From positions 62,001 to 126,000 of the forward strand of contig NZ_ATTQ01000012.1 of the NCBI RefSeq assembly GCF_000419765.1: 64,000 nt of DNA. The letters run 5' to 3'. Positions 1 to 9,700 of the stretch are shown in pieces. Position numbers and translations under genes: made by a program. Source of the DNA: Rhizobium mongolense USDA 1844. GTDB taxonomy: Bacteria > Pseudomonadota > Alphaproteobacteria > Rhizobiales > Rhizobiaceae. The notes beneath the pieces were generated by a model, which saw nothing but the letters and a program-made list of their open reading frames with translations, was not told the origin of the DNA and searched no databases. Every line of letters begins with the position of its first letter. Positions within the stretch are counted from its first letter, which is position 1.

Positions 1-482
1 CTGACCGCATATACCTCAAGTTGCTCGGGGATGTTTTTGACTTGCCGGAATCCGATTCTGTGGAAAAGGTCACTACGACCGCGGTCGGCGCTCCGCACGA
101 CCGCAGCACTCACAAATATGCTGCCAGGCTCGGCCATGGATTCAAGCCGCGACGCGACGTTGACGCCATCACCAAACATGTCGCCACTATCCTCGATGAC
201 ATCTCCAAGATTTATACCGAGACGCAGATTGAAAGGGCTTTCGGCAAAGCCGACCTGAATGCCGATAGCCGCATCAAGGGCCTCATTCACGCTTGGAAAT
301 GCGGCGAGGAACCCGTCGCCGGCGCTCTTGAAAATCCGGCCACCGTGGCGCTCGACCGACGGTTCGATTATATCGTCGAAAACTGAACGCAGCTCTGCAT
401 AGGTCGCCGCCTCGTCCTCGGCCATGAGGCGGCTATATCCGGCGATGTCGCCGGCCATGATCGCAGCGAGCTTTCGTTCCAC
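1..482 (-). CDS. Class III adenylate/guanylate cyclase, N-terminal part (runs off window)
   Basis: The frame opens at a GTG at 482, preceded by CGAGGA with a six-base spacer, and stays open to the left edge, so about 160 N-terminal residues are seen. The translation is a class III nucleotidyl cyclase domain: Asp12 in MAGDIAGYSRLM and Asp56 in SAGDGFLAAF are the two metal-binding aspartates, followed by LRLGINLGDV and a GDGVNVASRLE segment typical of the fold. The family makes cAMP (less often cGMP) from the nucleotide triphosphate. Rhizobial proteins that begin with this domain usually carry a TolB-like or TPR region after it, which cannot be seen here. The domain call is firm; nucleotide specificity and the full architecture are unknown. 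Confidence 0.85.
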   Translation of the reverse strand, partial: MERKLAAIMAGDIAGYSRLMAEDEAATYAELRSVFDDIIEPSVERHGGRIFKSAGDGFLAAFPSVNEALDAAIGIQVGFAESPFNLRLGINLGDVIEDSGDMFGDGVNVASRLESMAEPGSIFVSAAVVRSADRGRSDLFHRIGFRQVKNIPEQLEVYAV

Positions 483-675
483 GTTGAGTCCTCGTTACTC
501 CGGCTGAAGATTACAGCATGGTCGCGATTTCAGCCATTCACAGTTGAGTGCGCCCAAGGTTTCAGCCGTGGATGCGATCTGCACGGCCCTTTTGAAACAG
601 ACGTCAGTTTTTTGAAGTTGCGTGTGAGCGTGGCTCTGCCAACACCGGCTGCCTTCGGGTGGGAAGAAAAGGATA

Positions 676-1449
676 TCAGCCCTTGCGCTCGGCCGTTCCT
701 GAAATCCATTTTGCCTGCTGCCCGCTCAAAAGGGCGCGATAGCGCTCCTGGCTGGCGGTCAGGTGGGCGCGCATGGCGGCGCGGGCGGCTTCCGGGTCGC
801 TTGCGGAAATCGCCTTCAGGATTGCAAGATGCTCGCGCTGCAGACCTTCCTGATAGTTGCGCGACAGCATGCTGTCGGTACCCCAGGGCGAAGCGACGTC
901 GCAGGGAATTGCCCGCATTCCGAGTGCATCGAGAACCTCGACATAATAGGAGTTGTTCGTGGCAGCCGCAATTGCGCGGTGGAAAGCGAAGTCGCTCTTG
1001 CCCGTTGCCTCGCCACGCTCAAGCAGGCGGTCGAATTCGAAGAAAGCTTCGTGGATCTGTGCCTCCTGGGCGGCATTGCGCCTGAGCGCGGCAAGCCCCG
1101 CGCTTTCGATCTCGAGCCCCATGCGCACCTCGATCACGTTAAGCGCATGGGAGATCTTGTTGCCGACGTCGAGGGTGATCGAACCGAAGGCAAGCGTCGG
1201 GTGGTCCTTGACGAAGACGCCGGCGCCTTGCCGCGCCTCGACGAGCCCATCGGCGGCAAGGGTCGCAATCGCCTCGCGGACAACGGTGCGGCTGACCCCG
1301 AAGAGCTCGCCCATCCGGCTCTCCGTCGGCAGCTTCTGGCCGGGCGCGTATTCCCCAGACACGACCTGCGCGCGGATGGCCGAAACCACGCTTTCGGAGA
1401 GTTTCGGCCTTCGCTCGATCCTCAAATCAACGACTGCATCGGCCGCCAT
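676..1449 (-). CDS. FadR-type GntR transcriptional regulator of the first TRAP operon
   Basis: 257 residues. An N-terminal winged helix (about residues 15-80, with KLPTESRMGELFGVSRTVVR and the wing VEARQGAGVFV) is followed by an all-helical FCD ligand-binding domain (about 95-225, with the metal/ligand-type motif DFAFHRAI). This is the usual FadR-subfamily layout and length. It is the last gene of a leftward operon, starting nine bases after the dctM stop, so it probably senses the transported organic acid or a metabolite of it and represses the operon. A candidate target is the inverted repeat at 4765-4789. Ligand unknown. Confidence 0.88.
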   Translation of the reverse strand: MAADAVVDLRIERRPKLSESVVSAIRAQVVSGEYAPGQKLPTESRMGELFGVSRTVVREAIATLAADGLVEARQGAGVFVKDHPTLAFGSITLDVGNKISHALNVIEVRMGLEIESAGLAALRRNAAQEAQIHEAFFEFDRLLERGEATGKSDFAFHRAIAAATNNSYYVEVLDALGMRAIPCDVASPWGTDSMLSRNYQEGLQREHLAILKAISASDPEAARAAMRAHLTASQERYRALLSGQQAKWISGTAERKG

Positions 1450-1458
1450 GTCGCACTC

Positions 1459-2739
1459 CTATTTGAACGCAGCCGGCAGCCACAGCGAAATGGCCGGGAT
1501 GTAGGTGACCAGCCCGAGCACCACGAGGCCTGCGCCGTAGAACGGCCAGATCGAGCGCATGGCCTCCCAGACGGAAATCTTGCCGACCGCACAAGCCACG
1601 AATTGCACCGCGCCGACTGGAGGCGTGTTCAGCCCGATGCCGAAATTGAGGATCATGATCACGCCGAAATGCACCGGATCGACGCCGTAGGCCTGCGCCA
1701 CCGGCAGGAAGATCGGTGTGCAGATGATGATCGTCGGTCCCATGTCCATGAAGGTGCCGAGCACAAGCATCAAAACATTGAGCAGGAGCAGCACAGTCAG
1801 TGGATCGTCGGCTACGGCCTTCATCCAGACCACCAGCGACGCGGGCACCTTGAGGAAGGCCATCAGCCAGGAAAAAGCGGCGGCGGTGCCGATGATCAAA
1901 AGCACCATTGCCGTCGTGCGCACGGCGCCTTGCGTGGCGTGGACGAAGTCTCTCCAGCTCATCTGGCGGTAGACGAAGACGGTTACCAGCAGCGCGTAGA
2001 GCACAGCGATGCACGAGCTTTCCGTCGCCGTGAAGATGCCGGACCTCACCCCGCCGAAGATGATGGCGATCAGCAGGAGCCCAGGCAATGCGACAGCGAG
2101 CAGATGCGCCACCATGGTAAAGCCGGGGAACGGCTCCGTCGGATAGCCGCGCGAGCGCGCGACGATGTAGGCAGTCACCATGAGTGCAGCTGCAAGCAAA
2201 AGGCCTGGCAGTATGCCTGCGGTGAACAGGTCGGCGATGGATATCTTACCGCCGGCAGAGATCGAATAGATGATCATGTTGTGGGAGGGCGGCAGAAGCA
2301 GCGCGATCAGCGCCGCCATCGAAGTGACGTTGACGGCGTAGTCGGCGCCATAGCCGCGCTGCTTCATCTGCGGGATCATCAGGCCACCGACAGCTGCGGC
2401 TTCCGCCACCGCCGAACCGGAAATGCCGCCGAACAAGGTCGCAGTGACGATGTTCACCTGGCCGAGGCCGCCGCGCATGTGGCCGACGAGGGAAGCAGCG
2501 AAGGAGACGATGCGGCTCGCGATGCCACCGCGCACCATCAGGTCGCCGGCGTAGATGAAGAAGGGGATGGCGAGCAGCGAAAACACGCTCATGCCGGAAT
2601 TGAGCCGCTGGAAGACGACCAGCGGCGGCAGCCCCATGTAGACTACCGTGGCGAAGCTGGCGACCCCGAGGCAAAAAGCGATCGGCGTACCTATCAGCAT
2701 CAGAGTGGTGAAGACACCGAACAAGATCCAGAGTTCCAT
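1459..2739 (-). CDS. TRAP transporter large permease (DctM family)
   Basis: 426 residues, the usual DctM length, very hydrophobic throughout with about 12 predicted membrane helices. It starts with MELWILFGVFTTLMLIGTPI and contains the family-typical FGGISGSAVAEAAAVG and ATESSCIAVLYALL segments. DctM is the ion-coupled translocation subunit of tripartite ATP-independent periplasmic transporters, normally driven by sodium or protons. It starts four bases after dctQ ends and is followed nine bases later by the gntR gene, so P-Q-M-regulator form one transcription unit. The family is clear; the substrate cannot be read from this subunit. Confidence 0.93.
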   Translation of the reverse strand: MELWILFGVFTTLMLIGTPIAFCLGVASFATVVYMGLPPLVVFQRLNSGMSVFSLLAIPFFIYAGDLMVRGGIASRIVSFAASLVGHMRGGLGQVNIVTATLFGGISGSAVAEAAAVGGLMIPQMKQRGYGADYAVNVTSMAALIALLLPPSHNMIIYSISAGGKISIADLFTAGILPGLLLAAALMVTAYIVARSRGYPTEPFPGFTMVAHLLAVALPGLLLIAIIFGGVRSGIFTATESSCIAVLYALLVTVFVYRQMSWRDFVHATQGAVRTTAMVLLIIGTAAAFSWLMAFLKVPASLVVWMKAVADDPLTVLLLLNVLMLVLGTFMDMGPTIIICTPIFLPVAQAYGVDPVHFGVIMILNFGIGLNTPPVGAVQFVACAVGKISVWEAMRSIWPFYGAGLVVLGLVTYIPAISLWLPAAFK

Positions 2740-2743
2740 CGCA

Positions 2744-3322
2744 CTACACTTTCAAATTGACGTTCGGGTCGGCATTGATGTTTTCGATCTCGACGGCGAT
2801 CTCGGCCGGCAAAACCTCGTCCAGCGCATCGTCGATCGGTTCGCCGGCAAGGCGGAGCACGATGCGCTCCAGCGAGAAGATCACGGCCAGCACACCGCCA
2901 CCGGCGAGCGGCAGATAGTCGAACGCGCCGGAAATACCCAAGGACGGCAAGGTGGTGTTCCAGGTCAGGCTCATGAGCGCACCGCCGTACCAGATCATGC
3001 CGGCGCCGAAGGCGAGAATGACCACGTCCGAGATCATGCGCAGGACGCGCTTGCCGGATTTAGGCAGCACGTAGAGCAGCACGTCGAAACCGAGATGGTT
3101 GTTCTCCCGGATGCCGACGGCAGCGCCGAGGAAGATGAACCAACTCATCAGCATGACGGATCCCGGCTCCGTCCAACTCGGCGAGTCGTTCAGCACGTAG
3201 CGGCAAAATACCTGCCAGGCGACGAAGGCCGTCATCAGCACCAGGCCGGCGCCGGCGAGCCACAGGGCGGCGTTGCTCAGGCGGGCCAGGAAGTTGACGG
3301 CGGGTGTTAGGCTATTCGACAT
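2744..3322 (-). CDS. TRAP transporter small permease (DctQ family)
   Basis: 192 residues with four predicted membrane helices (about 18-40, 55-75, 95-120 and 140-160) and the conserved TEPGSVMLMSWFIFLGAAVG / RENNHLGFDV region of DctQ proteins. DctQ pairs with DctM in the inner membrane and is required for docking of the substrate-loaded binding protein. It lies between dctP and dctM; the 149-base gap to dctP contains a perfect hairpin (3401-3430), while the gap to dctM is only four bases. The 30-odd residue charged tail after the last helix is a little long but not unusual. Confidence 0.92.
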   Translation of the reverse strand: MSNSLTPAVNFLARLSNAALWLAGAGLVLMTAFVAWQVFCRYVLNDSPSWTEPGSVMLMSWFIFLGAAVGIRENNHLGFDVLLYVLPKSGKRVLRMISDVVILAFGAGMIWYGGALMSLTWNTTLPSLGISGAFDYLPLAGGGVLAVIFSLERIVLRLAGEPIDDALDEVLPAEIAVEIENINADPNVNLKV

Positions 3323-3400
3323 AAAGGACCTCGTCGAATTGGGCGATCACTCTCCCTTATCGGGACGATCGATGGAAGATATGCGCGAAACGGCGAGGGA

Positions 3401-3430
3401 ACCGGGGTGGATGTGACCGCCCACCCCGGT
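3401..3430 (-). other. Intercistronic hairpin between dctP and dctQ
   Basis: A perfect 10-bp inverted repeat (ACCGGGGTGG at 3401-3410, CCACCCCGGT at 3421-3430) with a 10-base loop. It lies in the spacer between the end of dctP and the start of dctQ on the transcribed strand and has no U-run after it. It would form a very stable mRNA hairpin, fitting a processing or 3' stabilising element that keeps binding-protein mRNA in excess of permease mRNA, or partial attenuation. The role is inferred; the structure is seen directly. Confidence 0.7.
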
Positions 3431-3471
3431 CGTTACGTCGCCTTCCCGCAAAAAAGGGAGGCAAGGTGCGA

Positions 3472-4449
3472 CTACTGCACCGCCTTTACATCCTCGACCA
3501 TCTTCTTCAGTACGTCGTCGGTGACGTGCTTCTCGTAAACCGGGGCCATGGCGTCGATGAAGCCCTGCTTGTCCGGCGTGGTGATCTGCGCGCCGAGCTT
3601 TTCGACGTTGGCGCGCGATTCAGCGACCTTGGCTGCCCAAAGCTCGCGCTGCTTTGCGACGCTGTCCTTGGCTGCCTGTTTGAAGATCTCCTGATCCTCC
3701 GGCGTCAGTTTGTCGAACGCGACCTTGTTCATGACGAAGACCTCCGGCAGGATCGTGTGTTCGTCAAGCGAGTAGTTCTTCGCCACTTCGGCGTGCTTGG
3801 CGGTGTCGTAGCTCGGGAAGTTGTTTTCCGCGCCGTCGATGACGCCCGTTTCGATCGCCGAGTACACTTCGCCATAGGGCATCGGCGTGGCGTTGGCGCC
3901 GAGGGCCGCCACCATGTCAACGAAGATGTCGGACTGGATAACGCGGAACTTCAGGCCTTTCATGTCGGCGACCGTGCTGATCGGCTTCGTCTTGTTGTAG
4001 AACGACCGCGCGCCGGCGTCATAATATGCCAGTACCACGAGGCCGGCCGGTTCGAATGCCTTCTTGATCTGGTCGCCGATCGCGCCGTCCATGACCTTGT
4101 GCATGTGCTCTTCCGAACGGAAGACATAGGGAAGCGCCGGAACGATGGTTTCCTTCACCGTCCCGTTGAACGGCGCCATCGAGATGCGGTTCAGCTCGAT
4201 CACGCCCGAACGCACCTGCTCGATCGTGTCCTTCTCCTCGCCGAGCTGGGCGGAATGATAGACTTCGACCGAATAGCGGCCCTTTGTGCGCTCCTTCACC
4301 AGCTCGCCGAAATATTTGACGCCCTCGACGGTGGGATAGCCGTCCGGATGCGTATCGGACGACTTCAGCACCGTTTGAGCGCTGGCCGCGCTGCTCATGA
4401 ACGAGGCGGCAACCATAAGACCCGCCGCCAGTTTAACTAAGTTTTTCAT
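3472..4449 (-). CDS. TRAP transporter periplasmic substrate-binding protein (DctP family)
   Basis: 325 residues, normal for DctP. The N-terminus is a Sec signal peptide (KLAAGLMVAASFMSSAASAQ, cleavage likely after residue 24). The mature part shows the family signature KGLKFRVIQSD followed by ATPMPYGEVYSAIETGVIDGAENN, whose Arg normally salt-bridges the carboxylate of the ligand. The substrate is therefore probably an organic acid such as a sugar acid or keto acid. First gene of the leftward TRAP operon; a TTGACA with an adjoining inverted repeat lies about 310 bases upstream. The Gfo/Idh/MocA gene transcribed away from it may process the imported compound. Confidence 0.92.
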   Translation of the reverse strand: MKNLVKLAAGLMVAASFMSSAASAQTVLKSSDTHPDGYPTVEGVKYFGELVKERTKGRYSVEVYHSAQLGEEKDTIEQVRSGVIELNRISMAPFNGTVKETIVPALPYVFRSEEHMHKVMDGAIGDQIKKAFEPAGLVVLAYYDAGARSFYNKTKPISTVADMKGLKFRVIQSDIFVDMVAALGANATPMPYGEVYSAIETGVIDGAENNFPSYDTAKHAEVAKNYSLDEHTILPEVFVMNKVAFDKLTPEDQEIFKQAAKDSVAKQRELWAAKVAESRANVEKLGAQITTPDKQGFIDAMAPVYEKHVTDDVLKKMVEDVKAVQ

Positions 4450-4945
4450 GCTTTCCTCCCGTTTTGCATGACGATTTAATTTTTCAGCCGGTACGTCTTC
4501 TTTGCGCGCCTAAGGAAGGCCGTCGCAAAGCTTTCGTCCTCCTTCCCGTGATCTTCCGCGACCGGACGCTGGTGGTCCGCCGCGATTGAGAAGTTTCACG
4601 GAATTAGAAAAGGGCTCATCGAGGGCATAACGCGCTGTTTACCTCTGCATAGAGGCGCGTGCGCTCGTCTCCTGGATACAGAAGATTTGGATCGATCAGC
4701 CCCCTCATTTTGCCGCTCCTCCAACCGGCCCATTATGGCTAGAACCAGCAAGGTGTAATGTCAACATACAAAACCTACGCACTTGTATGATGAATTTTTT
4801 GGGCCGCCGCGCCGGTTTCTCATCTTCAGGCGCGGGAGAAAACAGGCAGAGGAAGTTGGAGACGCGGCCCTATCGAAGACATTGACAAGCAGGTGAATGC
4901 GGGCATTCCTGTATCGCCCACTGAAGGGCTGACGGAGAGACTGAG
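4450..4945. other. Divergent intergenic region between dctP and the Gfo/Idh/MocA gene
   Basis: About 500 bases without a convincing gene. It has to hold the promoters for the leftward TRAP operon and the rightward oxidoreductase. The only structure I can support is the inverted repeat at 4765-4789 next to a leftward TTGACA at 4764-4759. The rest looks like untranslated leader. Confidence 0.6.
4765..4789. promoter_or_regulatory. Candidate GntR operator upstream of the first TRAP operon
   Basis: CATACAA (4765-4771) and TTGTATG (4783-4789) form a perfect 7-bp inverted repeat with an 11-base spacer. It directly adjoins a leftward TTGACA (-35-like, 4764-4759); the -10 17 bases on is poor (TAGCCA). 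The symmetry, size and position fit an operator for the FadR-type regulator encoded at the end of the operon. Assignment is inference. Confidence 0.5.
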
Positions 4946-5965
4946 ATGGCAAAATTGCGCATCGGGCTGATCGGTCTCGGCATGGCAGCAGCGCCGCATG
5001 CCAAGGGGCTGCTCGATCTTAAGGATAGGGTGGAGGTCGCTGCCGCCTTCAGTCCGACGCCTGCGAGGCGGCAAGCATTTTCAGAAACTTACGGTTTTGC
5101 GACTTGCGAGGACGCCGAGACAATATTCGCCGACCCGTCGATAGCCGCGGTCATGATCCTGACACCGCCCAATACGCATCTTAAGCTGGTGCGGCGGGCA
5201 GCCGAAGCAAACAAGCATGTGCTTCTCGAAAAGCCGCTGGAGATCACACAGGAGCGGGCGAGGGCGCTGGTCGAGGTGACGGAGCATGCCGGCATAAAGC
5301 TTGGCATCGTGCTTCAGCATCGCTTTCGTCCGGTCAGTATTGCACTTGCCGCACTGATCCATGAAGGGCGCCTCGGCGAGATCGTCAGCGCTTCGGCGCG
5401 TCTCCACAACTGGCGGCCGCAAAGCTATTATGACCAGCCGGGACGCGGCACGCGGGCTCGCGATGGTGGCGGCGTGCTTCTCACCCAGGCCATACACACA
5501 CTTGACCTTCTGGTTTCGCTCGCCGGCCTTCCGGAGGAGGTCAGAGCCTATACGGCAACCAGCAAGGTGCACCGCATGGAGACGGAAGATCTGGCGGTGG
5601 CGGCCGTTCGCTTCGCAAGCGGAGCAATAGGCACGGTCAGCGCTACCACCTGTGCCTACCCCGGTTATCCGGACGAGATCGACGTCATCGGCACGCGCGG
5701 CATGGCCCGCCTTGACGGGCGGCGTCTTGCCGCTTCCTTCCACGATGGAACCGAAATCTCAATCGAAGACGAAGCAGCAGGCGGTGCCGGCGCCGATCCT
5801 ATGGCCTTCCCCCACGACCATCATCGCTCCGTGCTAGCCGATTTTCTCGATGCCGTTGAGGATGGACGCGAGCCGTGCGTCAACGGGCGCGAGGCACTGA
5901 AGGTTCACCGCCTCATTGACGCCATTCTCGCCGCCGCTCAAAGCGGCCAGTCGGAACATCTGTAA
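4946..5965 (+). CDS. Gfo/Idh/MocA family NAD(P)-dependent oxidoreductase
   Basis: 339 residues, standard for the family. The Rossmann fold starts at residue 4 with RIGLIGLGMAAAPH (a GxGxxA-type turn), followed by the EKP motif in HVLLEKPLEI (about residue 94) that carries the conserved catalytic-site lysine, and then the C-terminal beta-sheet substrate domain with GGGVLLTQAIHTLDLL, where the His is the usual active-site residue. Such enzymes oxidise or reduce sugars, inositols and sugar acids. GGAGA precedes the ATG. Divergent from a TRAP operon, so it probably acts on the imported compound or a product of it. Confidence 0.9.
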   Translation: MAKLRIGLIGLGMAAAPHAKGLLDLKDRVEVAAAFSPTPARRQAFSETYGFATCEDAETIFADPSIAAVMILTPPNTHLKLVRRAAEANKHVLLEKPLEITQERARALVEVTEHAGIKLGIVLQHRFRPVSIALAALIHEGRLGEIVSASARLHNWRPQSYYDQPGRGTRARDGGGVLLTQAIHTLDLLVSLAGLPEEVRAYTATSKVHRMETEDLAVAAVRFASGAIGTVSATTCAYPGYPDEIDVIGTRGMARLDGRRLAASFHDGTEISIEDEAAGGAGADPMAFPHDHHRSVLADFLDAVEDGREPCVNGREALKVHRLIDAILAAAQSGQSEHL

Positions 5966-6074
5966 GCTTCCGCGAGTGTCAAGCCGGCAGGGCAAGCTCC
6001 GTTTGGTGCTGCTTGGCACTGGTTCAGGAACTATCCTTCTTCGCCGGAGTTGTGCGTGGAAAGGAGAAACCGAC

Positions 6075-6266
6075 ATGCCAGCAAAATCCAAAGCACAGCA
6101 GAAGGCGGCTGGAGCAGCCCTCTCCGCAAAGCGAGGCGAAACACCGAAAAGCGAACTCAAGGGGGCTTCCAAGCAGATGGTCAAATCCATGAGCGAGAAA
6201 CAGCTCGAGGAGTTTGCCGCGACCAAGACCAAAGGAAAGCCAGAACACGCGTCCCGGAAGGGGTAG
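6075..6266 (+). CDS. Small DUF3008-like basic protein
   Basis: 63 residues (MPAKSKAQQKAAGAALSAKR..., ending HASRKG), lysine-rich and hydrophilic with no signal peptide or membrane segment. It resembles the short DUF3008 proteins common in rhizobia: an MPAKSKAQQ start, an Ala/Lys-rich stretch, GASKQM and a MSEKQLEEFA helix. An AAGGAG site precedes this ATG, and earlier in-frame starts are weaker. Function is unknown for the family; the composition suggests a small stress-induced or nucleic-acid-associated protein, but that is a guess. It stands alone between the oxidoreductase and the large cyclase. Confidence 0.72.
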   Translation: MPAKSKAQQKAAGAALSAKRGETPKSELKGASKQMVKSMSEKQLEEFAATKTKGKPEHASRKG

Positions 6267-6729
6267 ATAACTGCGTCAAAGACGACCTCGGTCATAACGC
6301 AATCGGTAAATGGCTCGAACTCGCGGCGCTATAAACCGGTGCCGCGACTGCCGTTGTCTCAGGTCGGTAAACCGTAGCCTTTCCAAAATACCCCCTACAA
6401 GGAGACAATCGTTGCGCCGGTTTCCACGCTAAAACAGCTTGAAAGAGGCTGATAATGCAGGAAAATCTGCGCGCCGGCTCACCGATGCCTTGCGCTTAAA
6501 AATATCCGATCGGCCCCTATTCGTCCCTAGCCCCGTTTTCTGCGCTGAGTCTGCGGGTTTTCCCGTCGAGCAGTCATAGTGTCGGTGGCCTTCATTCCCG
6601 GCATCTCCGGCGAGCTTTTCCGCCAGTTCGCCGTGTCGGTATCCTCGTCGGCTGTCGCCTGCTTGACGGCCAGGTGAAGTCGAACCGCCTTGCTCGTGAT
6701 GCGCTATGGCGGCAAACGCAAGCAAGGGA
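6267..6729. other. Intergenic region with no supported gene
   Basis: About 460 bases between the small DUF3008-like gene and the stop of the large leftward cyclase. Short frames exist on both strands, but none has a ribosome site or recognisable product. I see no clear hairpin with a U-run, although both flanking genes end here and a terminator would be expected. Confidence 0.5.
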
Positions 6730-9700
6730 TTACCCGCGTGCCGTTTTGTTCTGCCCTTCGAACCATCCGGTAATGGCGTCGAGGCGCCGTTCCACTCTCG
6801 TTTTGCGGCCTGTCGAGCGGTGGAGTTCGGCAAGGCTTTGCGTGGCCTTCAATTCCCAGGTCTTTGCGCCCTGTTTTTGAGCGAAGGCGGCCGATTTGCG
6901 GAACGCGCGCTCAGCGGAGTGAGCATCGCCTTTAAGGTAGAGGCCGGCCACCCCTCCGAGGCGGAGCAGTTCCGCTGTAAAATAATGCTCACCTGTCTTC
7001 TTGGTCAGCGCCAGCGCCTCATCGATGACGCGGGCGGCACCTTCGAATTCGCCAAGCGCGAGGTTTGCTTCTGCCAGCAGGCCGAGATAGCAGGGCTTGT
7101 CTATCTGCTGTTCGCCGAGGTTGTCGCAGGTGCCGCGCATCTGCTTTAAGCCCCGGCCATCGTGATGCGCATGAACCATCGCCCAGCCCTGAAAGAATGA
7201 TGCGAGGTTCGCCCATAGCTGAAAGCCGTTCGCCTTGGCGAGCGGCCCCAACTCGTCCACCATTGCCTGCAAGGCGGCCACGTCCTTGCGCAGAGCCATA
7301 AGAACGCAGCCGTTTCCAAGCCAGCCCGCCAACTGGTAATCGGATTGCTGGCGCGCGCCCTGCTCGGCCTCGTGATAAAGCATGATGGCGCGCTCGTGAT
7401 GTCCAAGCAGATGCAGTGTCCATGACAGATAGATCATCGTCATGTTCGGAAAATCGCTGCCGACCTCATCGGCCTTCGCGCGATAATCGAGAGCCTCCTC
7501 CAGATATTGCCGGGCCTCTTCGAGCTTGCCCTGCGAAAAGAGGCACATGCCCTTGAATTGCATGCCGAGGACGAGCGCTTTCAAATTCTGTTGCTGACGC
7601 CCCATATCGAGCAGCTGGTCGCTTGCCCATTCCGCATCGGCGAACCGCGCTGAGTTCAAGGCGGTACCAAACAGCCCGTCCAGTGCGCGGATACCCGCTT
7701 CCGGATCGCCGAGACTTTCGCTCAAAGACATGACATTGCGATAGGCCGCGCTTCCTTCGAGCGTGACGTGGCCGAACGTGGCATAAAGCACATCGCCGCG
7801 TTCGAGTTCGAGCCTGAGGCATTTTTGGTCACGTTCCCGCGATGGCGGCAATTTTTGAAGGCACTCCAGCCCGTTTGCGAACATATTGGCGGCCTCGACT
7901 TTTGCCCAGGTGGCGCCCGTCTTGCGGCCGGCGGTGAGCCAGCAATCGGCTGCCCGCTGGTAGAGCCCGGCCGCAGCGAGATGTTGTGCAAGGACTTCCG
8001 GATGCTCGGCCGCCTGTCTTGGATAGAGCTTTTCGATCCCTTCGGCGACAAGCTGGTGCAATTGTCGGCGGCGATCGCGCAGGAGGGTAGCCTGGGCTGC
8101 CTCTTGCAGGAGGGCATGGGTAAAACTGTAGCTCGGCCAGTTGATCGCCGGTTGCGGCGCGATCAGCCCGGCTTGGATCAGGCGATCCAGGATCGAAACC
8201 AGAGCCTCTTCGGACAGGCCGGAAAGATGCGCAAGCAGCCCGATGTTGAACACTCTGCCGATGACCGCCGCCATTTGCGCGATCATCTTGCCGTTCCCCA
8301 GCTTGTCGAGGCGAGAGAGCAGGAAAGACTGCAACGTCACCGGTATGTCCGCCGCCGCATCCGGTCCTTCCTTCAATATGCTGGCAGCATGGCCGTCGGC
8401 GACTGCGCGGCACAGTTCCTCGACATAGAGCGGCACCCCTTCGGCCCTGGCGAGAACGAAATCGTTGGCGGCATCGGTCATAGTGCTGCCCTCTGCCAGC
8501 ACGCGGCAAAGCGCCTGGGCTTCGAACCGGGTCAGCCGCTTTAGCCGGAGCCCATGAAGCGATGGATTTTTCAAAGGCGCCTGCAGCGCTGCCTCGCGCG
8601 AGGTGACGACGATCAGCATGGGCGCGAACCGCACTTCATCGATCAGCGCTTTCAGCACGTCGCCGGAGGAGGGGTCGATCCATTGTTCGTCCTCGATCGT
8701 CAGCCACAGCGGGTCGGCCTGCGACATGCCCTGCAGCCATTCGACGAAAAAGCGGCGCACGATCGTCTGCTGCTCTTTCGATGTCAGGTCCGGCAAGGAA
8801 TAATCCGTTTGCTCGATCGCCAGCAGTCGCGAAAACACGGGCAGCGTTTGGGAAAGCGGAATATCGCTGGAGGCCAGGATCGTCTCCAACAGTTCCACAT
8901 TCGCCTTTGCCGGCGCGGCATCGTTGATCCCCGCATGACGCTTCAGCAGATCCAGAAACGGATACAAGGCGCTGTTGGAATAGGCCGGCGCACATTGAAG
9001 CGTCAAAGCCTTAAAGTGCGAAGCGCGTGAGCGCGCCTCGAAAATCAGCCGCGATTTGCCGATGCCCGCTTCCCCCGAGATCAGGATCGCCCGTCCGCTC
9101 TTTTCAGCCACGATCCCGTCTGCAAGCTCACGCAGGCGGTCGAGTTCGGCGCGCCTGCCGACAAGCTTCGTCAAGTGGGTTCTTTTTTCGAACCGGTTTT
9201 CCAGCCTTCGCGCCTTGTCGACACGCCAGATTCGCACCGGATCGCCGAACCCCTTCAACGACTTCGCACCGAGATCGACAAAATCGAAAGCTCCGTTGGC
9301 GGCGTCGCGGGTCTTCTGGTCGGCAAGAATTGTCTGAGGGGCGGCCAATGTCTGCAGCCGCTGGGCAAGATTTGGCACCGGCCCGAAGGCGACAGTCGAC
9401 ACGCCGGCGGGCGCTCCAGCGAAATCGCCGACAACCACAAGCCCGCTTGCAATTCCGATGCGGATCTGCAACCGGGATCCGTCAGGCGTTTCAATCTGCG
9501 GCATCGCCTGTATGAGGCTGAAGCCGAGCCTGATCGCGCGTTCCGCGTCATCCTCTTCCGCTGTCGGATAGCCGAACAAGGCCTGCAGCGCGTCGCCGAT
9601 ATAGTTGGCGGTGAACCCACTATGCGCATGCACGAGTGCGGCGCATCGGTTGAGATAGGTTTGTGTCAGGTTGCTGAAGTCTTCGGGATCGAGGCGCGCG

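Noticed and set aside
763..2760. 665-codon open frame on the plus strand across gntR and dctM
   Set aside because: Antisense shadow of two clear genes in GC-rich DNA; His/Asp/Arg-rich composition without any family motif.
6429..6833. 134-codon minus-strand frame after the large cyclase, and a 24-codon frame ending QTQRRKRG
   Set aside because: The longer one lies in another frame over the cyclase end, and neither has a ribosome site or family resemblance.
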